From Eublepharis macularius (Eukaryota; Chordata; Lepidosauria; Squamata; Eublepharidae), in contig NC_072807.1 in the NCBI RefSeq assembly GCF_028583425.1, positions 37,329,001 through 37,393,000 on the forward strand: a stretch of 64,000 nucleotides of DNA, written 5' to 3'. Both the position numbers and the translations under genes were made by a program. The notes below the pieces were generated by a model that saw only the letters and a list, made by a program, of their open reading frames with translations, searched no databases and had not been told where the DNA came from. Shown here piece by piece: positions 43,801 through 55,800 of the stretch. Each line of letters begins with the position of its first letter. Position 1 is the stretch's first letter.

Positions 43801-46800
43801 TGCTTTTTAAAGAGAAGCAGAAAAAGATTCCTAACCTTGGGACCGTAAAACGCTCCATCTCCTGGATTGAGCTTCCACGGCTCCCCAAAGTCATCCAGGC
43901 TGTTTTGGAGTTGCTATGGGTTAGTTGTAAGAATAAAATTTAAACACATACTTATAAAGTAACAGCCACAGTTAAGTTGTAAAACATGCACAACTGACTA
44001 GAGAAGGAGACTTCATTCATTTGATTAAATTTACACCCCTGATTTTCTTTCCCAAACGAAAAAAATCTCTTTTCTGTTCTTTAATTCAGCGCCATTCCTA
44101 AAAGTTTTTAATTTTCAACAGGCATGCTTTAGAATGCATACACTAGAACTTGTTTGTCAATCAACTAGTCCAAATATCCCACGTGTTTTTCACTTACTGA
44201 AAAACCCAATCCAGAACTCTGTCAAGCAAACTATCTAGCTCTACAAGTACCAAAGTTACTGAATGAGTTTAGCATCAAGGCTGTTCCACCGTCTCCCCTT
44301 TAAGATGGCAAAGTCGTCCACATTTAGTATCATGTCTCATCTTGCAACACATTCACCTTCTGCTGGATCCAGTTCATTCATCATCAACGGATGTTCATCT
44401 TATTTATTTATTTATTTTATTTATGTTATTTATATTCCGCCTTTCTCACTGAGACTCAAGGCGGATTACATAGTGTGAGATTAGTACAATTAGTGGCAAG
44501 GACAAGGGCAGGCGTTTCCATACAGTGTCAAGAACATTTCCACAAACCATGTCATGGGGTAAAAGAATATAAGTTTACAAAGATATAGTATTAGCAAGGG
44601 TCCAGTATGGGGTCACAGAATCTCCATCCCAAGCCACAAACCTCTTCTGAACAACCTTTTCCCCCCTAGGACGGAAGTATTAAATCTCTTGCTATGTTAC
44701 CTTCTCTGCCTGGTCCCAGATTTCCTTTTCTCCAAGAAAATTTTCAGGTCTTGTAGAAAGATGTAGTTGAAAGGTAAAACCAAAGACAGCGTAAACTGAC
44801 TGCAGGAAGTTCAAGCAACCTTTAATTTCTTCTTCGATCTGCAGTTTAAAGAACGAAGGTGTTGATGCAAGATATTCCTATTATCCCCCCCCCCCCCACC
44901 CCAGCTTTAGTAAGTCACGCATCCGTCCTCCAAAGCAATCTCAGCATAACCTTTTTACCTGCTCCATGGTGCAAAAGATATGGGCATCGTCTTGTTGGAA
45001 GCGCCTAACGCGAGTCAAACCACTCAAGGTCCCCGAAAGCTCATTTCGGTGGAGAACTCCAAAATCTGCAAACCTCAAAGGCATTTCCCTCCAGGAGCGG
45101 GGGCGGTGAGCAAACATCAAGCTAGGAGAGGAGCAAAGAGTTTATGAAGTCAACTAACATGCCTGTCAGGTGTCTCAAAAGTAAAAACAGCCAAAAAGCT
45201 ACCCAAGGCTCGGACAAAAGCAAAGCTGGGGCCTGCTGGGTATAATGGTAAAAGAATTAGTATGCCGCCTTTCTGTCCAACCAGGGCCACCGAGGTGACT
45301 ACTGGTTTGAAAGAACTGCAGAGAAAATTTTAAAAGTCTTCACCCACTGAGGGGAGACAGTGACCGAAGGGGACAGACACATATTGCTAGGGAGGGAGTT
45401 CCACAGTTTTGGTACCATGGCCAAAAAAGGCCCTCTGTTGGGATGCCACCTACCCAATTGCAGAAAGCTGGGGCACCTGAAGCAGGGCACCAGTAGATGA
45501 CCTTAGCAGTGGGGTAGGTTCTGATGGGTGGGGAGGTCGGCCAAGAGGACATTCAACCCTCAACCTCCCACTCCTGGCACTGCAGAGACGGAGTTGGCAG
45601 AAGGAGGGAGACTTGGTTATCAGCCCCGTCCTGGAGGGGACGGATTGTCAGACTTGGACATCCCTCACAGCTGGTTGAATCCAGGTCAAAGAACAGTTAT
45701 AGACTGAATGTGTTACATGAATAATTCGGAATTAAAACACAAACCAATGTCCGGGGCAGTTCATGGGCTTGAGAGCAAACGTTTCCTTCTCCGACTCAAA
45801 CGAGAACATGTTTTCACTGTAGTGTTGCCAGTGGCCGGATATTTCCCAAAGTTTACTATTGTAGATATTAGGAGAAAGCACTTCGGTGAAGTCACGCCGG
45901 TGATATTCCTCCTGTACAAGTAAATCAGACCCTGAGTTTGTGATACAAGGAGCGCTTTTGTACTTAACAATTCCTCTCTACATGCTCAAATACACTTCCT
46001 ACGGTAACAGAAGAGCACCTGAAAGAGGTCTCAGACTGGCCTGGAACATCTCCGTTTAGCTTATACAAGGCAGGGGCATAACAGCCATGTTTCTGGACGG
46101 GCAGTGCCCCTACAGTGCCATGCTAAGCAGAGCTACACCATTCTAAGCCCGGCGACTCCAATGGAGTTAGTATTTTTGCTGCTCGTCTAGCACAGTTACT
46201 GCAGATCGACAGCAAATTGCAAGGCCACATTTGAACATAGGAAACCGCCTTGGATCACTGGTTGAGCTAGTTTAAGTATTGTATTGTCGAAGGCTTTCAC
46301 GGCCGGAGAACGATGGTTGTTGTGGGTTTTCCGGGCTGTACTGCCGTGGTCTTGGCATTGTAGTTGCTGACGTTTCGCCAGCAGCTGTGGCTGGCATCTT
46401 CAGAGGTGTAGCCCCAAAAGACAGAGATCTCTCAGTGTCATCCTCTTACAGGATGACTCAGCCCAAACCCACCTTCCTGAGTAGATATAAATTACCTGCC
46501 AACATCTTCTCCACACTGTGACACAGAGAGATCTCTGTCTTTTGGTGCTACACCTCTGAAGATGCCAGTCACAGCTGCTGGCGAAATGTCAGGAACTACA
46601 ATGCCAAGACCACGGCAATACAGCCCGGTTCATCCACAACAACCATAGTTAAGTATCGCTTACTCTGACTGGCAGCAGCTGTCCCTGGCAGAAAAATGCC
46701 TTTCCCAACACTTGATACTGGAAAGCCCTTCAGTAGGTATTGTCAGGGACCAGACCGGGAACTTTTCACATGGAAGCATGTGCCCTAGGGCTGCCTTCTG

Positions 46801-49800
46801 AGTTAGACCACCCTGGGAAGAGCATTCCAGAGATGTAGCGCCAACGCAGAAGAGGCCCCGTCTCTAGTCATCAACTTTTTTGGTGGGGGTGCTATACAGT
46901 GAGGAGCCTCTGATAGAGAGTAACACATGAAGCTTCCTAATACCGAATCAAACTATCAGTTCTGCCTGCTCTGGCTAGCAATGGCCTTCACTAGTGCAGG
47001 TCTGACAAAGGTCTTTTCCCAGTACCAAATTTCATGAAATCTTTTAGCTGGAGATGAGTGAACATTCTGAATTACAGCATATGCTTAACCCCTGCACCCA
47101 CGGCCTCCCCACAGAAAAGATATTCAAGAACCACATAGACAGGTCGTTAGCGGTTAGATCACTCACCTCGTTGAAATGCACGATCCTTTATTGCCTATCA
47201 TCAAAAAGCAATTTGCATATAAATGTCATTTTAAAAAACCGGACGTGTCATGTTAACACTCACTTTAATGAAATCCACGAGTCGGTTGTAAATAAAGGCA
47301 CCTCTGGGAAGGAAGAAGCAGCTTCCAGGGCTCAGATCATGAAAGAAGAAGAGTTCTTGTTCCTGGATCAAAAGAAACCGGGAATTAAGAAAAGGAAACA
47401 ATTCATCAGCGATCCTTGTTTTGCAGGGTAAAGTAACACATGCATTGAAGTCACTCGTTTGCAGCTAGTTTTTCTATAGGGAAATCTAGCTGGGATGGAG
47501 TCAGACGGCTACGTGTTGCCTCACTGCCAATTTTCCCATGATGCTCTATGAAACACCAGGTGAGCTCAGAGGCAACTGTGCAGACCGCCGACACAGCAGA
47601 GTGATTAATAATAACAACAACAACATTCAATTTATATACCGCCCTTCAGGACAACTTAATGCCCATTCAGAGCGGTTTGCGAAGTATGTTATTATTATCC
47701 CCACAACAATCACCCTGTGAGGTGGGTGGGGCTGAGAGAACTCTGAGAGAGCTGTGACTGACCCAAGGCCACCCAGCTGGCTACAAGTGGAGGAGTGGGG
47801 AATCAAACCTGGTTCTCCAAATTAGAGTCCCACGCTCTTAACCACTACACCAAACTGGCTTTCATTAAGGTCATGACCTGGAAGCCTCCAGTTCAAATCT
47901 CACTTTGGCCTCAGCCCTACATCTGTAATACAAAGGAGAAAATATTTGCCTCTGCCACGAACTCACAAAACGGCCCAGGCATGCCTCTCTTTTACTCAGA
48001 AACCCAGCAACCATTCTGATTCCTACACTGACGAATGCACACAATGCCTACCTTGCCAATTTTCCTGTGGTCTCTGTTCTTGGCTTCCTCCTGGAACTTC
48101 TCCCACTCTTTCATCATTTTGTTGTCTGGGAACGATATGCCATAGATTCTCTGCAGCGTTTCCATGCTGGCCTTTCCCTCCCAATACGTGGAAGAATTCT
48201 AATGTTGGAAACATTTTCAACTTCAAAAGTATTCAAAGAACAGCCCGCAGAACTGAAATCCCAACATTGGCCATTTTAACAGCTTTAAAACTTAATCAAG
48301 AGATGACCCCCCCACCCTTGAAACTCCTAATCTTTAAAAAGTCCCTTACCTTTATGATCTTCAAGGACTTAATTTTGCCAGTGTGCCTCACATGGGGGCC
48401 TCTGCACAAATCGATCAACGGTCCACACCTATCAGAAGATGATGAAGTGTATAAAGAGATCAATATGGCAGCCAGCAAACACTGAGTATCATTCTTCATC
48501 AAAACTGAAAGCTATTCATGCCTTCTTCTTCCCGATTACCAATGTTATTTCAAACGCATGGCAAAAATAAGTAGGCATTCATTCATTTACCTGTACACTG
48601 TTGTCGTTGGCGTGTCAACTTTCTCATTCAAGATCCGACATTTAAACTGGTTATACTATATAAGATAGAGGGGGGGAAATGACGTTGGATGGGGAGAGGA
48701 TATGAAGAATTAGAATTTTCTCAATTAACCTCATTATGTGATTCTTTCAAGACAGGATGGGGGGGGTATCACATCAACAGAGCTGTTTTCAGCAATTCAT
48801 TCAAGAAGCAGTCTAGAAAGTTCATTCCTAACAGAAGAAGAGCAAACTGTAAATCAGGGGGTGGAGCCACCCACCATGTGACCATTTAAAAAACTCCCCT
48901 TGTTCCAGCTGACCCAAAGTGATGTCATTGTGCGGTCCTGAGTTCCACCACTGAGTTCCACCACCTCTTTTCCCAGAAAAAAGCCCTGCTTAAGTCCATC
49001 TCCAGGGAAGAAATGGACAATGGGCCAAGGGAACAACATGGCTACTACCAAATTCTGGTTCAAGATAGCCAGTTCCAAGAATAAAAGCCACGTAGTACCT
49101 TTTAATTGAGGCAAAACTGACACAAAAATAAACCATTCGGGGTGTTCTTTCAACTCTCGTTAGTGGATTTTTCCCATATTCCAGGTGGCCACTGGGAAAA
49201 GATGGTCCCTGCTCTTCAGAAAGCTAACGAAGAGTGGTATGAACATGTTGCTAATGAGTGGGGTTAGGGTGCAACAAGGATGTAAGATTTATGATGTGCT
49301 GTGAGAGGGGAGGAAAGAGACAGCCGAAAATGGAACTCTGCCTTCTCCATCCTCCTTCTGCGGTTGCTGACCAACCAGGAAGTGTGATTTTCAGAACAGG
49401 CACGATTGCCTGCCTGCTGTCAGAACACTCACCCCAGACTGTAGAACAACAAAGCACTTAGCCTTAAAAAGTTAAGAAATCTGCACGCACAGTGTCAAGA
49501 AAGAAAAGACAAAGCAACGATAGGCTTCCGTTTTCAAAGCTCACTGCCGCTTTTGCACTGGACGATTTCTGGCGCTAGCAAAACCAAGGAATTACCTTAA
49601 ACATGTCTAGCAGGACTTCTTTGCGGATTTCTAGTCTTTCAAAAGGCTGCTTCTCCTTTATGATGTTTTTACAGAGGTTCTCCAGTGTTGGGAACTCAGT
49701 ACTTGATACTCCTCTAGACAAAGCAAAGAGCCAAAAATCGTAAATCAAGTTACATAAAACCGGTGGTCGCACTTGTTCTAGACAGAACTGCTTTTGGCTC

Positions 49801-52800
49801 CTGATGTTGGGTTCCACGCGTGAATGCTTCCACACTCCTCAGCATATAGAAAATGTTAAGGAGCCCAAGAGCTTCTCTGTAATATAGCAGATTCTATGTC
49901 CAGCTTTTCATGGGGGGGGGGGGAATAACATGCAACATCCCACCTCTAACTTTACATGATCATGTCCAGAATTCTGTCATTTGCATTTCTAGCAGCCAAC
50001 TAATGTTGTCCAAATACAAAACAGCTGCCTCCACCATCCCCCTTGGTTCTGCAAGCAGGCGACATGCTCAGATTTATTCTTTGCTTAAAACCAAAACAAA
50101 ATCAGCTACTGAGTTCTGCCATCTTCGAGATATGAAATTCTGCAAGCAAAGACTCTTTAGTCACCAAAAGTTGTGATATGTCTTTGAATATCCTCAGGAA
50201 GAGATGTACCGAAAAGTCATTTGCAGAGTAAACATTTTACTACAATGTTCTATGAACTATCATGAAAAAGCTCAACACTCTAACAAAGAACCCTGTGGCT
50301 CCTTAAAGACTAATGGACCCATCATGGCTTAAGCTTTCCTGGGCATGAATGCATACAAGTAAGAAGGCTTTGGATGAGAACAGTTTCTCACAATGAATTC
50401 ATTTGTCTTTAAGGTGCGACAAATGTTACTGTGACTGCAGACCTAACTCAGCAGCCCCTGAGTTCAGAAAAGCATAAATAGCAAAATCTTCAATTGCTTA
50501 CTTTTGGAAAAAACAAATACCCCCACCAATCTCTCACTGGCTATCCAAAGTATGGGATCAGCTTATCATAGACAAAATAACAGACAATTTAACCAACACA
50601 ACACACAAATCCAACTTTTATGAAAAATGGTGGCATTTCTTAGACTACATTGATAGGACAGAAGCAATTCCTCCAAACCATTTATATCAGAAAATACTAG
50701 ATAGTTATGAGCTAAGTTGCTTCAAGAAAATTTTGCATAATATCTTTAACTGTAAGAACTGCAAATCATAGCATTCTGTCAGCAATTTTATTTATGAAGA
50801 GTATCTTATTGTTACTTCCATATATTACTTTTTGTATTTACTGTTTAAGTTGTATGGTTGAAGTTGTTTATTGTTTTGTTGATAAATAAAATTTATTATT
50901 AAAAAAAGAGAGGTATCAAAGACCACAATTTTAAACTTTAAAAGTCACATTAAGAACATTCTACTCAAGTGAAGATACATTTAGTAAACAATACAAATTA
51001 CATCTAAAAGAAAAAAAAAAGCATAAATGTTAAAAACTCAATTCAATGTAAAGCATTTCAAGCAGCTTTGCCAATTCTAAAAAGTTCTCACTCGCCAGCA
51101 AAACCATACCTGTTTTCCATGTACATGTCATAATAAAACCCATTCTCAATGGGAGGTCCATAGCACAAGCATCCTCCGTAAAAATTTTCCATGGCTTCTC
51201 CAAGAATATGAGCGCTAGAATGCCAATAAACCTATATTTCAAAAAGAGATTGTTTAACAGTATAACTCACACATGAATAGTAATTTTTTATCTCAATATA
51301 TGAACATGAGCAAATGTTTTGCTTCCTCTGATACAACTTCCCGTAGGTATGTGCCATATATGAAATATGTGTCAGGTTCAGACTGCTTTCATGTATGCCT
51401 TTGCTTTACTGACTCCATTTTAATCCTTTCAGTGTGTCAGTGCTCTCTCTTCCAGGTGCCAGGGTTCCCAGGAAGCTATCTCGCAGAAACGGATTGTTTT
51501 GGCTACCGACGTTCCACCAAGAACCGGCCTTGGGAGCTTCTCGCTCTTCCGTCTTCAAAGGGGTTGTTTTGAGAACTGCGGGGGGAGGATGGGCCTGCTG
51601 CGATCTGTTACTCTGTACCTCGTGCTTTGCCTGTCATTGGTAACAATGCACATGTACCATCCTGGACCTTGTGTTCAGGCTAGTGGACTATAATGAACTA
51701 ATTCTTCAGTAAAAGCCTTTTGGAAACAATGGACTGTTGTCTGATTGCAGAAGGTAGTCTGGAGTAAGAACGTTATCTAGCCACAAGTCTGACAATATGG
51801 TTCTGGTCACTTATACAAGATCATCTTGGAGCTTAGACCAGGTTTTATTTCAAAGATGTGTCTGCTGCCTCTCCAGAGCCCTGCTTGAGGCAGCTGGTAA
51901 CTAAAACAATAAAACCACCAACCAAAACCATAAAAACAAGTCAATAACAACAAGCCAGATCATTAAAGCACATAAAACAAACATGTTAAAATGATACAGA
52001 AAAAATAGTCTTCAGTCTAGAGGCAGACCATAAAACAGCTTTTAAAAAGAGATCAATCCCATTTGTTAAAAGCTTGGGTAAAGAGGAAATGTTTGGCCTG
52101 CTGCCTAATGGAAAACGAGGCAGGCACCAAGCAAGCCTCAAGGGAGAGGGCATTCCAGGCACCACCACCAAAAGAGCCCTGTCTCTGGTTGCCACCTAAT
52201 TTATATCTACAGGTCACAGCACAGAGCTTGAGAGGGGGACTGTAACTGGTGGAGGAGGTGGTCCTTCAAATACCCCAGCCCCGAGCTGTTAAGGGGTTTG
52301 TAAGAAGGAACCAGCATTCTGAATTGTGCCTGGAAACAGGCAGGTAGTCAATATTGAATTCCAGACGTAGCTCGATAGCTCTTTAGCTGCCCTCCACCAT
52401 ATTTAACGCTCACTTTTCACCATCCACCTCATGTCACACTATTGCTCTGCTTTTCTATCTCACTCTAATGCTGAATTCTTCAAACTCTGAATCCCCTACA
52501 GTGGCAATGGAGGCCACCAAGAGTTCCCCACACACACACACACACATTCCGCCAGCAGCCACAGACAATCTAAGAATTCTGTATACAAAACACTATGATT
52601 GCTCGTAATTAGATTACGCTGAGAGGTTCCTGTCCAAATCCAGCCACAAGCCACTGCATGCAATGCTCAGCAGCCATGGACAAAGGCAAACATTTCCATC
52701 CATGTCAAAAGGCACATCTGGCCAGGTCGCTCAGGCCACATGAGAGCCGTGACACCGTGTTTACATTGACTGCACATGCAGCCCACCACGCAGGTCTCCC

Positions 52801-55800
52801 TCCTGAATCCAGGCAACTGTTTTCAGTTTGGGAGAATAGGGAAAAACAGTTTACATACAGCTTGAGCTTCTTCGCTGTCAAACGTGAGTAGCTCCAAAGT
52901 TGCGTCTCCCTCCAGCGGACGATCTAAATCCCACAGTTCACCATTCACTTTGGCAATGACTGCATTATCAGCCAGTCCTCGGCTACAGAATGCAAAAATT
53001 CACACTTCAGCTACAATGTACACAAATCAGGTTTTTTTTTCAAAAATGTCACTTTGCCCTTCCCTTTATACTTTTAAATCTACTCATAGGGAAGGGGACT
53101 AAGAAGAAGGCGGGACAGGAGAATTCTAAATTTGTTTTAATTCATAGACAACATAAATAAGATTTCTGTAACTGAACGTATTCTTTCATTGAGCTAAACT
53201 GACATCAGCAATCTAGGACAGCCACCAAACAAAGGTTGAATGAGCCAAAATGTTTCTCCTTCCCACTCCTGGAGGCAAGCACGCTTTACACACAAATGCG
53301 TGTAACACCAGCAGTTGCTTTCCCTGAAAAAATCCTTTGCACTGAAGTTACCTGAGTGCTTGTGCTATCTGATGAGGTGTCGTTCGCCAGGACTCCCCTT
53401 CCACCTTCTTCCCGTCTGCAAGAGTGATTTCGATAGTTCTGCCCTGATTAGCTGCCCTGGAAACAAGGTGGGCATCGTGTTCTTTTTTCAGCACTTCGTA
53501 CAACTTCAGTCTGTCTCCGATGTAGCTTGGCTCCTGACAAAGTAAATGGCAGTTTTTGAAAAGCAAAGTCCAATAGAAGGATTACTGCTCTGCTTCACAT
53601 TTTTAGCAGCACAAAACTCTGCAGCGTTGCCGCAGTCTAACCTAGAAGACTGGCATAACTCAGTTTAGGACTGAGTAGCCATTTTTCACAGTTGCAATAC
53701 AACAAATGGTTAAGATCCCATTAACTTATGTTTAGATATTTGGAAACCTTTTATAGAATCCTAGGTATAGATTTGCTAAGAGTGTTTTTGTAAACAGCAT
53801 TGAGTTTTTTGTCTGTTTTTTAATTTTTATTTTCTTCATTTTGCGCTAATAATTTTTTTAAAAAGATTCCATGACAATCGGAAGAACCTTAGTGTCTAAG
53901 AATGTTTACAATGATCTGACCGCAATTCATTAGAATACTATTTTTTAGTACCACAATGCTAATGTCGTTCATTAAAAAAAACCAAGCTCAAATGTTTAGG
54001 CCCTGAAATGGTACCATTTCATCAATGAATATCTGAAGTATTAAAAGACCATTCTAAGTAGCAAGTTTGTACACATCGGCCACTCTGGGCAACCAGATAA
54101 TGCAGCTTTTATAAACTGCGTCTTTTTTCCACCTTCGAAGCCACAAATATCTAAGACAGTTAGGGAGAGATTATCAATAAGATTTTGTGCAGACTTATTA
54201 ACTTTTGTACACTTGTTTGTTTGCTAGGCTGTTTTATAGAGCAGCTTTTCATGGGTAAGCTTAACACCGTGATCCTAAGCCGTTGAAGTCAATAGGCTTA
54301 AAAGGGTGTAACTCTGCAAAGGACTGGACTGTAATACTCAAGTGGAGGAGTTCTATATGTTTTAATTATTACAGAAATATATTATAGATTTCTATATAAA
54401 AATCTTACTGGTTTGTTAGTTACCTATGTAATGCTTATTTTTATGGGATGTTTTTCCTTGAATTTATCTTACCTGGATCTGTCAGCAGGTGCTAAATGGA
54501 AATTTGGAATACTATAACAAGCCTCACTCACATTTTCCTACCACCTGCATAACTCTCTCCTGTTCCCCCAGAGTTGCAAGGTTTGCCTCGATTAAGAAAC
54601 GTCAGCATTCCGGCCGTGCTAAAAGTTCACACACCTCACTCCTAAATCCATTTGCAACTTGGTTTTCTTTCTTCTTCTCCTTTTTATGTTTAGCTTGGAC
54701 AACAATGCTGTTTGCACTGGAAGGCTCCTGAACAGAGATAAGGAAGAACTAAGTTAGAAAGTTGTTTCAGGTAGGTAACTATGTTGGTCTGGAGTAGAAC
54801 CAGCAGGATTTGAGACCAGTGGCACCTTAAGAGACCAACAAAATTTTCATCGTATAAACTTTCGAGAAGAAGTCTGAAGAAGGGAGCTTCTTTGACTCTC
54901 GACTCTCAAAAAACCAGAAAGATGGAAGAAAACTTACTTAACTCATTTAAGCTTACCACAAATGCTTAAGTGGCAAATAAAGAATGTTTAGAATTATCCA
55001 CACAACCTCTCTTCTCTGCAGCCCCCATCCCACATGGCTTTGTCTAGGTGGATCCCATATAGTCATTAAGATAACTAAAAGGGGCGCCTCCTTCCTCTGT
55101 TGGTAGCAGAAAAACAGGTAGGACCTAAATTGCATTTCTACTCTTAGAAAAGAGCAAGAGTCCAGTAGCACCTATAAGCCTAACAAAATTTGTGGTAGGG
55201 TATAAGCTTTCGAGAGTCACAGCTTGCTTCTTCAAATACAGCTAGAACATGAATCCATCTGTATCTGAAGAAGTGAGCTGTGACTCACAAAAGCTCATAC
55301 CCTACTGCAAATTTTGTTAGTCTTATAGGTGCTACTGGACACTTGAACTTTTCTACTGCTACAGACATGGCTACTCATCTTGATCCACTCTATTATTCTA
55401 TACAGTGTGCCCCAAGCCTACCTGTGGTTACTTAGAAATCTCACTTTCTTTAATGGGGGTTTTGCAGCACCCTAAAGTCCCTTTTTGTCCTCTCTTCCAG
55501 GATAAATTTCCAAGGATTACATTAGAATAAAAAATGCTTTGGGTACCACAAAACGCTTGCATTTTTGCCACTGCAGCCAATGGGGAAAGCCCTCTGCATT
55601 TATTCCATGAGATTTTATTCTAAATCACCGGGCACAGCAATTGAAGCCTTCAGTGGCTTTGGAGAATCGTACATTATTTTTTTTAAAAAGGGATGTATAA
55701 ATAAATATTAGAGAGGAAGGGAATTTTATAAATATTTTTATTTATTGTTATTTTATTTCATGTCATTTTGAGTCCGCCTTTCTCCCTGAGACTCAAGGCG

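Noticed and set aside
41384-46646. A CRISPR-like array of repeats
   Set aside because: The repeats are long inverted pairs kilobases apart with TSDs in an animal genome; there are no short direct repeats with spacers.
47946-48485. 179-codon plus-strand frame
   Set aside because: Antisense of TARS3 exons 48052-48198 and 48350-48428.
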